This document shows, one piece after another, positions 1 through 10,582 of a DNA stretch of 64,000 bases (the stretch's first letter is position 1; every line of letters begins with the position of its first letter). The stretch covers positions 372,001 to 436,000 of the forward strand of contig NC_085888.1 in the NCBI RefSeq assembly GCF_035222375.1, read 5' to 3'. The translations under genes were made by a program, and so were the position numbers. The DNA is from Podospora pseudocomata. Lineage: Eukaryota; Ascomycota; Sordariomycetes; Sordariales; Podosporaceae. Below the pieces are notes generated by a model. That model worked only from the letters and a program-made list of their open reading frames with translations. It ran no database searches and had not been told where the DNA came from.

Positions 1-205
1 CTCTGTACGCTTTGTCGCCCAATCTCAGCTTATTGGATTCAGCATCAGCGAGAATCTGGTCAAACGCTTCTTTTGTTGGGTCTTTTTGAATGATCGCAAA
101 TGAATGGAAGGGGTTGTGGGCCGGTCCGTCGTCGTACTCCTCGTCGCTGTCGTCAACTTCAACACTCTGGGCAGGTGGAAGGTCTTGGGTGGTTAGAGTC
201 ATCAT
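1..205 (-). CDS. N-terminal fragment of an unknown protein (runs off left edge)
   Basis: On the minus strand an ATG at 205 (a second ATG follows at once) opens a frame of 68 codons that stays open to the window edge. The visible part is acidic, with a run of Asp and Glu around residues 16-25, followed by a likely helical stretch rich in Glu, Leu and Lys. No signal peptide or known motif is visible. It lies downstream of, and on the same strand as, the gene at 490-1350, about 285 bp away. It could in principle be a downstream exon of that gene, because a GTGAGG donor-like site lies at that gene's end, but its own ATG makes a separate gene more likely. Function is not recognised. Confidence 0.5.
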   Translation of the reverse strand, partial: MMTLTTQDLPPAQSVEVDDSDEEYDDGPAHNPFHSFAIIQKDPTKEAFDQILADAESNKLRLGDKAYR

Positions 206-489
206 GATTGTCCGTAACGTATACAGAGGTGAAAGATGATAGATTGAGTGAAGCTGTCTGCACAGGTGCCCCCTCAGTCAGAGAGGAGCGGGGTGCCTCC
301 AGTCCGCATCTCCTCCTGCAGCCCAGCTTCCAGCCTCATCATTGGAAGTCCTGATACGACTGGCGTCCCACCCCACTCACACCCACCCTGATTGAGCACT
401 AGTAACGCGCCTTTCCATAGTGAACACAGTGCCGATACAGTCCCAGTCCCCAATGCAACCCTACGATGGCTTCGCCGCTGGGTGCCTCC

Positions 490-1350
490 TCACCTTTGTT
501 CAGGTAACCCTTTTCTGAAAGTGACGTTGGGAACAGTCGATAGCTGCTTGAAAGCTTCCCCAAGGTTCATCTCATCATAGTGGGTTCTCTTGGACTCGAT
601 TGTCGGATCGAACAGGACCGGATCGTCAGGTGGTGTAGAGCCGAACACAGATTCCAATGTTGTACGCCAGTCAGCGCGCGCCTTGATGGTGACGGAGCAC
701 TGGAAAAGCTCTTCATCCTCCCTCTCAAGCAGGATAGCGGCCCGCATGGCGACGGGAACACCGGTCTCGGTCGCGGGATTCTCCAGCAGTGTCCATGAAG
801 CCGAGTTTGGCTGGCCAAAATTGCGCCCCCGGAGAGACTTGGCGCCCACAACGGTTGCAGCGTAGGTCATATCCCTGGTGATGCTCTTGTCTATGCTGAT
901 ACCGGCGCTCAAAGTTGGGGCAGGGCCAGGAGTGGCGCTTATACCCAAATTTCCCGAGAGCGTGCTTGACTCGGTTTGGGTTGTTGGAGCAACGGTGAAG
1001 TTTCCGTCAGGGGAAATGGCCCTGACCTCGGGCTGGTAGGGACTGTTGGGATCCAAACTGCTGAATCGGAGGTCAATGTGGACGGAAGCGATGCGTCGGG
1101 CGCGTTTGCGAGAGTCGAAACGGAAGTCGAGGACTATCAGGGTACAAAGAACATCGCTGTCGGGTGACAGGAAACCGTGGACTACATCGGCACAGGAGCA
1201 CCGGACGTCGACGGCGCCCTTCCGTTCAACGTAGTTCTGCCGTTGGAGAGGCTTGTTGGGGTCGTTTTTAGTGTGAAACTGACTCCCACTGTCGCCAGTG
1301 GGAGCAAGTGCGATGTTCCAAGAGAGCGAGTCTGCCGCTTCGTCTTCCAT
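490..1350 (-). CDS. Hypothetical 286-aa fungal protein
   Basis: A single uninterrupted frame of 286 codons with coding-like composition. The first 50 residues are polar. A central block (about residues 50-180) alternates hydrophobic and polar residues in a beta-strand-like way and holds a Ser/Thr/Pro/Gly-rich loop around residues 115-150. The C-terminal third has a charged helical segment. There is no signal peptide or membrane helix, so it is probably cytosolic. I do not recognise the family. It sits back to back with the NLR-like gene at 1829, with 478 bp between the two starts, so the pair could share a promoter region. A functional link to that gene is only a positional guess. Confidence 0.6.
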   Translation of the reverse strand: MEDEAADSLSWNIALAPTGDSGSQFHTKNDPNKPLQRQNYVERKGAVDVRCSCADVVHGFLSPDSDVLCTLIVLDFRFDSRKRARRIASVHIDLRFSSLDPNSPYQPEVRAISPDGNFTVAPTTQTESSTLSGNLGISATPGPAPTLSAGISIDKSITRDMTYAATVVGAKSLRGRNFGQPNSASWTLLENPATETGVPVAMRAAILLEREDEELFQCSVTIKARADWRTTLESVFGSTPPDDPVLFDPTIESKRTHYDEMNLGEAFKQLSTVPNVTFRKGLPEQR

Positions 1351-1828
1351 ATTTTCATCCGAGGTAGCGGGACGGAGCGATGGAAATGAACATTCGAAGA
1401 GGATTATGGGAAACTAGGGTTATCGAACCAGTCTTCTATGACGACGAGGGAGGGGTTTTGCTTACCGGCCTGCCACCTTTCCTTTCTCGGCATCGCTTGA
1501 TCGAAAAGATCCCTAAAGCGAGTGATTTTGTCGAGAAGCAATCTTTGCGAACTTCTTGGTTGTTCTTGGTTGAGCAGAAATCCTGCAGCCTCCCTCCTCA
1601 AACTCGCACTGTACAGATAGATGTGCTAACCAATGGCGATTGAGATCCAATCATGCAATTTTGCGGCACAGCTGCCTAAAACTCCCCAAACCCCGCGCCT
1701 TCGACTCCACCACCCACTGCAGATGGGAAGGAACGACGGCGGGGTTCTGGCAGCCACAGAGGGGCCCCCAGAGCCGAGGGGTGCTCGTCTTGAACCGTCA
1801 GTCTTCACCATCCCATACTCTTCTCATC
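1351..1828. other. Divergent intergenic region
   Basis: The 478 bp between two outward-reading starts hold several short frames on both strands, none with convincing composition. It presumably carries both promoters. No strong TATA box or repeat was noticed. Confidence 0.4.
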
Positions 1829-4800
1829 ATGTCGTTGGATATTCATTTTTCTGGTGAACCTGGGGATGCCAGCTTTGAGTATGTCCACTTTGCCATGACT
1901 TGGGCACAACCATCACTGACAGATATCTTATCTAGCCTAGTAGCTGTCCATGGATTCTTTAACACATCGAGCGAAGCATGGGACCTTGGTTCGGAATCCG
2001 AACCATGGTTGAAGGAGCAGTTGACGGCCAAAAAACGCTATGGCCGCCTTCTATTTCATAGATATGACACTGGCGCCTCCGCAGTTCAAGGCCTCTGTGG
2101 TCGAGGCGCAATCCAGAAGGAGGCCATCATGCTGCTGCAGAAGGTTGCCGAACAACGAAAAGACCAGGACCCCGTGAGTCCATCGGGACCTACAAGACAA
2201 CATGATACTATGACTAAACCCAGAGTAGCCTCGACCACTTATTTTTCTCGCCCTGGACTTTGGGGGGTTGATCATTAAAGAGGTGCAGTGCTTGATCATT
2301 TTGCTGCCTGCTTATTGACCTCGACCTTCTGACCTCGAGTATTTCCAGGCCATCATCCAAGCGAGCAGACACACGCTTGAGTTTGCAAATATCAGTGCTT
2401 CTACCCGTCTAATGGCATGTTTCTTCCATATTCCGTCGGTGTAAAAGCTATGCACATGCAGAACTAACCTTCCGTCCCCCGCTTCTTGCAGTCTTTCGTT
2501 GGTACTCCGCACAGATGGCACAACAAACAAGACCTAGAATCAAAGCTGGCCAGCTTTCTATTTGCCAAGCGGCCTACAGCTCTAATTGTTGAGGACATCA
2601 ATCGGCTGGCGAAGACTGTCTCATCCATCTCCGAAGAATTCCTACAAACAAGAGCAACCATCCACAGTACACTAATCAGTGTTTGTTCAGAAGCTCCTGA
2701 AGCGTATGGGGTGAGTCAACTCAAAGTTTCCGTGTTCGTTTCTGGTTAATCGCAGCTAACGAAGAGTTCTAGATTCATCAGATCTTCACGTCTAGTTTTG
2801 GCATTCCCATGGAGTTGCGCTTCTCCGCCCAGTCAGTTGATGCGGTCCAGGAGGTGAGCGTGCGGGACGCTCTTATCGAGACTCTAGAATCGAGAATTCT
2901 TGGAGTGATCAACGGTGTGTTATCTACACCCAACCACCCACCACCGACTTCTGTGCTGACATGTGTTGCTGTCAGCCCCGACTCCAACCCACACACTAGC
3001 TTGGCTGAACGGTGCTGTTGTCGTTCAGGCTCCGTCACCCACCCCAATTATGTCTGTAAAAACAGCCGACAGTGACCATGTGCCATTTTCGTGGCTGGAT
3101 GATAGCCCGGTTTTCAAGGAGTGGATGAACCACGAAGGATGTAAAATCATGCACATCCATGGCTCGTCCAATGTCTCAGTCGCCGCGTCTTATGCCTACC
3201 AACAAGCCCGAATACACGCGTCGACTGGAGGTTTTACAAGCGGTCTAACACTGTATTTCAGATTCGACCGCCACGATTGTCAAAGAAACACCATCAAGTC
3301 AATGGCGAACTTATTCCTCGCTCAGACTATTGCCCGGTTCGGCACCCTTCCAGCCTCCGCCCAGTTTCCAAGCTTTGAACCACCGCTGTTTGACAAGGCC
3401 CTTACGGAAAAAGATGTCTTCTTTTTGCTCAACAGCTTTCGACTGGATTGCAACAGGCCAGCAAGGACGACATGGGTGCTGGACAGACTCGATGAGTGCG
3501 AACCAGCTTCGTGCAACTGGTTTCTTAACCAGTTGGCCTCAATCGCAGCGCGATGCGAGTTGTACTTCAAGGTCTTGATTACTACTGCCAGTCCTAAGCA
3601 TGTCCAAACTCAGCTTGCTGCCGCCGGCTGCGAAAGCTTGTCCTTGGATATCGCCTCCTCGCAGGTGTGCCCCGGAATCAAAATACCGCCGGTCCCAGCC
3701 AGTCGCCACTGTCCAGCGCTCGAGCCGTATGCACCTCAACTCGGTGATCTGCTTGGAGCGTGCCAGCCTGACCAGGATCTTTTCAGAATGGTTGTGGACT
3801 GGCTTAATCTGCAAGCTTCTCGGTGGAATACAAGGGCGGAAATGGCCGAAGTGGTGACGGCATTGTCTCCCCCATCACCGCGGGTGCTGTTGGGAGCGGT
3901 AATGCAGGCTGTGCCCACATTTTTACGGCCGATTGCTCGCGACATTCTTTGCTGGGTTCGGAACGCGGTCCGGCCTCTGACACCACTTGAATTAGCATCG
4001 GCCCTCAAGTTTCAGGGAGCTGACTTGGGATGTCTTAATATCGAGTTGTACATCGCCAAGATCTTCGGACCACTTCTCACGACTCGCCACGGTGAAGTTC
4101 ACTTCACACAGCCATGGGTTCGGGAGCTTTTGTCAATTTTGGAAAAGACGACCCATTGGTATGCGGCGGCCTCGACAGCAGATGATCACAAAGAAATTGC
4201 CAAGGCGTGTCTTCGCTTTTTGCGTCTTCCTGAGACGATCAAGGCATTGTCTCAGAGGTGTGGTGGGGCAAGGGCCTCGGGAGTCTTGCTCACTAGCCGA
4301 CACGACATTGTCTCCTATGCTGTCGCGTTCTGGCCAACACACTACCGCTTGGGATACCTGGCAGCAGACTCATCGGCTTCGGCACCCGAAGACCTCATTT
4401 CATTCCTTGGAGATTCGAAAGCTTTGAGAGCGTGGTTCAGTGCTCATGGGTGCCTGTTGCCGCCGCACCAGCAACCCCATAGCTCATATCTTTCCGCCTT
4501 ACCTATAGTCTCGCATTTAGGATTGGAAACCCAGGTCGAGAACATGCTTCCCATAGATGCCGACCTTCCTACCAGCCTTCAAGAACTAGAGGACGCTTTA
4601 TGTGAGGCTTCCAGAATGGGTCACAAAAACATTGTGGATTTGCTGCTCAGCAGACCATGGACATTGACGTTGCACGGTGTGGTTGGGGCAATGGAGGCCG
4701 CAGCCCTCGCAGCTGAGTATGAGCTAGTCGAGGTGTTGTTCGCGTACGCCAAGAACAAACACAAGGACCAGGCGACATCGCATATGTACCCTCATTCCAT

Positions 4801-7516
4801 CCTTGCTCGACTAGCTTGGGCAGGGAAGGGGAAGCTTCTGGAGTCACTGATGCAAGGTCGCCCATCCGGAGACCCAACAAGTCCAACAGTACCAGCCTCC
4901 AAGCTTTTGTGTGCTGTGGCAACCGGTCAGCTCGGCACCATTAAGACTCTTCTCCAACATGGCGAAGACGCGAACTATCAAGATGAAACTCGGCTTTCAC
5001 GCACCCCTTTGCATATGGCATGCCGATCCGGATATGGGGACGCAGTCAGGGCTCTCGTTGCAGATGGCGCCGCGGATATTGAGGGTCACAACGGACAGGG
5101 CCAGACAGCACTGCAGAAGGCCATCAATCTTGGAAACATTGACGCCACAAAAGCTCTCTTGGACGGTGGGGCAGACATCGCCAGCGTCGAGGCTGAGATA
5201 CCGCGGACCGATGGCTCTTTTCCGTATCCTGCTTTCTATATGGCTGCTTGCGAGTCTAGCTTCCAGTGCATTACGGCGGTGCTGGAACGGGGTGCCAATG
5301 CAGATGCCACCACAGATGAGTACACCCCTCTCTGCTATGCAGCCGTCACCGGAAAGCTGGCTTGGGCAAAGCTTCTCCTGGCTCACGGAGCTCGAGTGAA
5401 TGGATTAGGAAAATGGGTCCCGCTGTGTCAGGCCACCGCGAAAAACACTGGGAAGAATATGGATATGGTCAAACTTCTGCTTGAGCACGGCGCCGATATC
5501 AACGCTTCGGGTTCAGCTGACGTTGCTACTCCATTGGAGCGGGCTTCGGAGGCAAACTTGTTGGAAGTCGTCGAGTTCCTCATGGCCAAGGGGGCCGACA
5601 TTGGGCTTCACGGGGCTGGAAGTACAGCTCTGTCCCGTGCTGCCTCGAAGGGTCATACAAAAATGGTCCGTTATCTTTTGAAAGCGGGATCCAACCCCAA
5701 TGAGGCCCATCCAGCAGCAACATCATGGAAGGCATTGCACTGGGCGCATGATCATCCCGAGTGTCTAGAGGTGCTTCTAGATAGCGGTGCCGATATCGAC
5801 GCCATGTCGAAAGACGGCACCGCAGTATACATTGCGTCGTACAACAACCACCTGGAGTCTGTCAAGCTCCTCATCTCACGTGGAGCCAACCTCGAATTGA
5901 CATGCGAGTTTCCAGACTTATGGGACTCGAACTGTACAGCTCTTCTTGGGGCCGCTGGAAAAGGCAACGCTGAAATCGTGCGGGCTCTTCTAGATGCTGG
6001 TGCCGACATCACAGCCAGGTCGCCAAGGGACGAGACAGCTCTGCACCTCGCGATTAGCCATGCAAACAGCGAGGCCACAGTTAGGGTCCTTCTCGAATAT
6101 ACTCCTGATTTGAATGCCCAAGAGTCCTTCTTTCAACACACCGCTCTTCATCGACTCATGTTGGAGGCAACCACGCAACTCAGTATAGCGAAAATTCTAG
6201 TCACGCGAGGGACGAGCCTTGAAATCCGAAACAAGGGAGGATATACTGTTCTCGATTATGCCATTTACTGGCGTGAGTATGAGGTTGCCAAATACCTCGT
6301 CAGGGCAAAGGCCAAAATCAACACCGTCGGTAGTACTTGGGGAGGACCGCTCCACATTGCTTGCTGGCGAATGAACCTTGATATGATCAGGTTCCTTGTG
6401 GCGAATGGCGCAGATGCTAACCTGATTGATAACTCCCGTGGTGTACCGTTGCTCGTAGCCATGACTGAACATCAAGAGGGAGAGGATGTGACACTCGAGA
6501 TGAAGACAGCTGTCGTCCGTTATTTGATTGAGGAGGCGAAGGCGGACGTGACGGTTCGGGGAGGGATGTATTTCATCACGGTTCTCAACGGAGCATGCAT
6601 GCAACCGGATGTAGACCTGTTGCAATATATCCTGGACCAGGACCCTGTGGATTCCGACATAAATACAGCAGGCTTCAACGGCTGCCGGCCCATCCACTTT
6701 GCAACTTATCAGAGTTTGGAGCATGTTTCAAAAGTGTTGGCCAGAGGGGCTGATATCAATGCCTGTGACAAGCTCGGACGAACCACCCTCCACACAGCGG
6801 TCGCCAGTGGCAGACCAGATGTTGTCGAGAAAATCTTATCACTGACCGGGAGCCGGTATATCAACGAAACCGATCGAGATGGATGGACACCACTGATGTG
6901 GGCGGTGAGGCAGTGTTCACACTGGGGTGTGAAGTCGGATAATCAAGAAGAGATTGTCCGATTATTGCTTGATCACGGCGCCAGCCTGTGGACAACTGGC
7001 AGGACATGCCATGAAGAGGGATGGTCAGCGCTGAAGCTGGCTCGCTACTATGGAGCCTCCCAAGAGGTGATTCTACTGCTTACCCCAAAGCAGAGACACT
7101 ATCTCGATGACAAAGGAGAACCCCAAGTGTGGGACCCGCAGGCACATCGTTCCCGCAGGGCAAAAAGACAAAATGGCTTCTGCGACTTGTGTCTATATGT
7201 AAGTTCATCAGGTTCGAATCCTATTTCTCCCAATCTCCAGAGCTAACACAATTGACAGACCCTCTGGGGCTCGGGGTACGCCAACGGACGGCTGTGGCTT
7301 TGCGCCAAGTGCTACACCTATCAGAATGAGTTTTTCCCCGAACTGAAGGACTGGAAACCGGCGAACGATGGTGAAGAGTTTGATCCTGACGCGCCGGAAG
7401 AACAGGAGGAGGAGGCAGAACCAGCGGTGGATGAGATTGGCAAGCCGTCGCCAGGGCAGGTGAAGCAAGTACAGACCACGGAGGCGGATTATTGGTCTGA
7501 TTCGGATTCGGATTAG
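1829..7516 (+). CDS. Ankyrin-repeat NLR-like protein with degenerate hydrolase and NACHT domains
   Basis: Seven exons fit: 1829-2173, 2229-2282, 2349-2414, 2492-2710, 2773-2914, 2976-7198 and 7259-7516, giving about 1768 aa. Residues about 35-275 follow the alpha/beta-hydrolase (SesB-type) domain common at NLR N-termini: a VAVHG start and FVGTPHR are visible, but the GHSLGG nucleophile elbow reads ALDFGG. Residues about 310-600 match the NACHT region; the Walker A position reads HGSSNVSVA with no GKS/T, and the Walker B-like segment is VLDRLDECE. A winged-helix-like RPLTPLELASAL follows. Residues about 800-1650 are roughly 20 ankyrin repeats. The last exon completes a C-terminal zinc-ribbon-like pair, CDLC and CAKC, before an acidic tail. 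The third intron would use a GC donor at 2415; a GT donor at 2439 adds 8 residues. Likely role (inference): a recognition receptor or its decoy that senses through ankyrins without ATP-driven switching. Confidence 0.8.
7199..7258 (+). other. Last intron of the NLR-like gene, splitting a zinc-ribbon
   Basis: A 60-bp intron from GTAAGT to TTGACAG separates the CDLC half of the Cys4 motif from the CAKC half. It contains GGTTCGAATCC, which matches a tRNA B-box by chance; no tRNA fold is present. Confidence 0.75.
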
Positions 7517-8000
7517 TTGAATATGGTGCTCGGGGAACGATATAATTCATCTACAATATTGGAAATTTATACATGTGTACAAATCGGCCTTATCAGAGTC
7601 ACCAACACTTGCATTTGTGTCGCCTTGATGGCCCCGCCCACGGTCCCACCACACCCCTGAACCCCCTTATCCACACGCTACTTTGTTTACTTGCAAGTTG
7701 GCGTTGGCACAACAACAATGCACGCTCTATCAACTCCAAAACATGAGAAAGGGGTTGGCACATCATGGGTTCAGATGGACCAACTGGGTCACATTTCGAT
7801 CAGTGTCTTTGGTCGCGCCAAGCAGAACTATTGATGAACCCTTGCGGCAATGAACGCGTCAAATCACGCGGCCAAGCCTTGGTATTCAGCTCAGGCAGCC
7901 TTCTCTTGGCCAACACTGCGATTTGCTATTAAAGATCACCACCCACATTACCTACGACTGCTTTGTTTGCTTCGCCAATCTCTTCAAAAGAAAGACTACA
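7517..8000. other. Intergenic region between NLR-like and HET genes
   Basis: 484 bp with no credible gene. It holds the 3' end of the upstream gene and the promoter of the HET gene. Nothing else was recognised. Confidence 0.4.
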
Positions 8001-10157
8001 ATGCAAGTCCGAAAGCTCAAGACCATCGTCAAGACCCTCCAGGCCTTCAACTACCACACCGCTTCCAAGCTCGAAAAGCCCGAGACAGACTTCCGCCTCC
8101 TCGAGCTCTACCCTGCATCGGCATCATTACCTTCTAATTCGAGGCCGTCAACAGCAGAACCCCCGGATAACGCTTCCAAACCCCAGCATGGGAACTCTCC
8201 AAAAAGCAATAATACCATGCCATCAAAAGATACCCCACCTCCCCTACTATGCCGCCTCTTCACCACCCCCCTCACCAACCCCTCTACCACTCCCTTCAAA
8301 GCCCTCTCCTACGTCTGGGGCTCCGACGCCACTCCCCATTCCATCAACGTCATTTCCACCCTCCCCAACGGGACAGTCACAACCCTCTCCCTACGAATAA
8401 CCTCCTCCCTCCACACCGCCCTCCTCCACCTCCGTGACCCCGACGTCCCCATCACAATCTGGATCGACCAGCTCTGCATCGACCAGTCCAACCCCGCCGA
8501 AAAGTCCGCCCAAGTCTCCCTCATGGGCAAAATCTACTCCGCCGCATCCCAAGTCCTAGTCTGGCTCGGTCCTGCCTCGCAAAACTCCGATTCTGTCATG
8601 CAGCTCTGGGCCGCCGTCGGCCAAGAAGTGCGCGACATGGGCATCGAAAGGTACTACACCAAAGAGGGCTGGCCCCTCCTCCACGACATCATGTCTAACA
8701 CCGACCCCTCCGACCCCGAGACACGGCAGTACCAAGCCCTGCTTCAAAAACACGCACCCGATTTCGCTGCTCAGATCCGCGACGGAAGCATCAAATCCTG
8801 GTTTGAAAGGCCCTGGTTCACCCGTGCGTGGGTGACACAAGAATTCTGCCTCTGCCCCGACACCGTCTTTGTCTGCGGCGATCAAAAGCTCGATGTCGAT
8901 TTGGTGATGCTCGCAGGGCAGATACTAAGTTACTCAACCTTGCTCCTCGTCCGCCCGCCTTATTCCCTCACCGTGGAGGAGTTATCCTCTCTTGACGATC
9001 CCACGGCGGATTTCTTCAGCTGTCGGAAGCGTCGGAGGGGTTATGAGACCAAGACTGGGGATGGAAAGGGTGACACGCTTTTCGTGCTGTTGAAAAAGAT
9101 GTTTGTCGGTAGGGAGACGTATGCAAAAGTTTGGAGGGACAGGGTCTACTCGCTGCTGGGACTGGCGGTGGATGCAGAGGCGTTGGGGATCAGGCCTGAT
9201 TATGGGGACTTGTGGGGGGAGGAAAAGACGGTGGAGATTATGACTGATGTGGCGAGGAGGATGATTACGAATGATTACTCGAAACGGGTGGATGTGTTGT
9301 GTTATTCGGGGTTCCCAAAGGTAGTTCCAGGGCTGCCGTCTTGGGTGCCGGATTGGAAGACGAATACGGTCAAGTCGTATTATCAGGTGCAGGAGGTGGT
9401 TGATCCACATTATTTTGCGGCTTGCGGGGAGGGGAATCTGGAGGTTCAAGTGGTGCCATCTTGGTCAACACGGGTGCTGGGGTTGGGGGGGTTTTGGGTC
9501 GATACTGTTGACATGCTGCCTCCGGGAGATGGCAAGGAAGTCTGGTCTGATGTGCACAGATGGGATGGGCCGCGCTTGATGGGGTATCTGAGGCAGGTCG
9601 GAGCTCTGCTTGAAGCGGCAATCTCTAGACCCAGCAACCCGTATGGCTCCGACGAACGACGGCTCGAAGCAATTTGGAGAGTTCCCATTGCAGATACGTG
9701 GGATGATCGGTCAGCGGGGGTGCGAGCGTCTCGAGAGTTGAAGGTCGATGTGCAGTTTCGACAGGCCGTCGAGGCGATGTTATATGACATTTGGATGAAA
9801 ACAACAACAGCTGAACCGGCAGAAGCTCAACGTATCATGGACGAGTTCAACTGGGACGAAAGAATGAGGAAAGATGAGCTGGGGGCGAAGTACAGGCAGT
9901 GTATGGCATCTGGTGGTGGTAACAAGAAGCCATTCTTGACGACGAAGGGCTACGTGGGCATGGGCCCACCTGATATGGAAGTAGGAGACGTGGTGGTCGT
10001 GTTTTGCGGTGGGAGGATCCCGTTCGTGGTGAGGCAGCTGCCAGCCAAGGAAGATGGAAGGAAGACCTTCTTGTTTGTGGGTGAGGCGTTCTGTGATGGC
10101 ATCATGGATGGGGAGGCTGCCATAGAAGAGAACCGTGGTGACTTTTTCTTGGAGTAG
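8001..10157 (+). CDS. HET-domain (heterokaryon incompatibility) protein
   Basis: An intronless gene of 718 aa. I chose the ATG at 8001 (context ACTACAATGC); the frame also opens 26 codons earlier at 7923. The three HET blocks are plain: FKALSYVWGS near residue 105, WIDQLCIDQSNPAEKSAQ near 165 with MGKIYSAASQVLVWLG after it, and RPWFTRAWVTQEF near 275. The C-terminal half is the usual divergent tail, ending in GEAFCDGIMDGEA, a segment shared with the second HET gene at 23727. HET proteins trigger programmed cell death after non-self recognition between fusing hyphae, often downstream of NLR partners. It lies 484 bp downstream of the ankyrin NLR-like gene on the same strand, so the two may be partners, though this is inference. 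A run of TTG/GGG-rich codons in the second half differs from the C-rich codons of the first half. Confidence 0.9.
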   Translation: MQVRKLKTIVKTLQAFNYHTASKLEKPETDFRLLELYPASASLPSNSRPSTAEPPDNASKPQHGNSPKSNNTMPSKDTPPPLLCRLFTTPLTNPSTTPFKALSYVWGSDATPHSINVISTLPNGTVTTLSLRITSSLHTALLHLRDPDVPITIWIDQLCIDQSNPAEKSAQVSLMGKIYSAASQVLVWLGPASQNSDSVMQLWAAVGQEVRDMGIERYYTKEGWPLLHDIMSNTDPSDPETRQYQALLQKHAPDFAAQIRDGSIKSWFERPWFTRAWVTQEFCLCPDTVFVCGDQKLDVDLVMLAGQILSYSTLLLVRPPYSLTVEELSSLDDPTADFFSCRKRRRGYETKTGDGKGDTLFVLLKKMFVGRETYAKVWRDRVYSLLGLAVDAEALGIRPDYGDLWGEEKTVEIMTDVARRMITNDYSKRVDVLCYSGFPKVVPGLPSWVPDWKTNTVKSYYQVQEVVDPHYFAACGEGNLEVQVVPSWSTRVLGLGGFWVDTVDMLPPGDGKEVWSDVHRWDGPRLMGYLRQVGALLEAAISRPSNPYGSDERRLEAIWRVPIADTWDDRSAGVRASRELKVDVQFRQAVEAMLYDIWMKTTTAEPAEAQRIMDEFNWDERMRKDELGAKYRQCMASGGGNKKPFLTTKGYVGMGPPDMEVGDVVVVFCGGRIPFVVRQLPAKEDGRKTFLFVGEAFCDGIMDGEAAIEENRGDFFLE

Positions 10158-10582
10158 GTAGTGGTGGGTCGTCATAAGGCCAGTGTAACGTTGACGATGG
10201 ATGGGATCGAGAGGGCCTGCCGCCAAGAAGCACAACGCTGCGGAGATCTCGGCAGGGCACCCTTACTCTCCCCGCATCTCCCCCACCTTTCCCCAATCAA
10301 CCCTGTCGGAACTTCATCAAATCTGGAAATTCGGAACACCACTCCGGAGGACAACGCGACAACTTTTTTTTTGTTTGGAATAGTAGCATGATGATGGGGA
10401 TGATGGCGGGTACCGCTAGAAGAGACTTGTGTCCTTACCAGCCTCGGCCTCCTCTTATTTACTTGAAGGCCCCCTCCTGAGCTGCGAGTCCTGTGTCTCT
10501 CTACTCCTCGGACTTCACCACATCACTACCACACCACCACCAGACCACCGCCACTAGTCCTCTACACCACACTACCGGCAAA
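10158..10582. other. Intergenic region
   Basis: 425 bp holding the terminator region of the HET gene and the 5' leader of the next gene, including a CACCAC/CATCAC-rich stretch at 10511-10570. No further gene was seen. Confidence 0.4.

Noticed and set aside
7211-7225. GGTTCGAATCC, a match to a tRNA B-box
   Set aside because: It lies inside a clean GT-AG intron, and no cloverleaf or A-box can be drawn around it.
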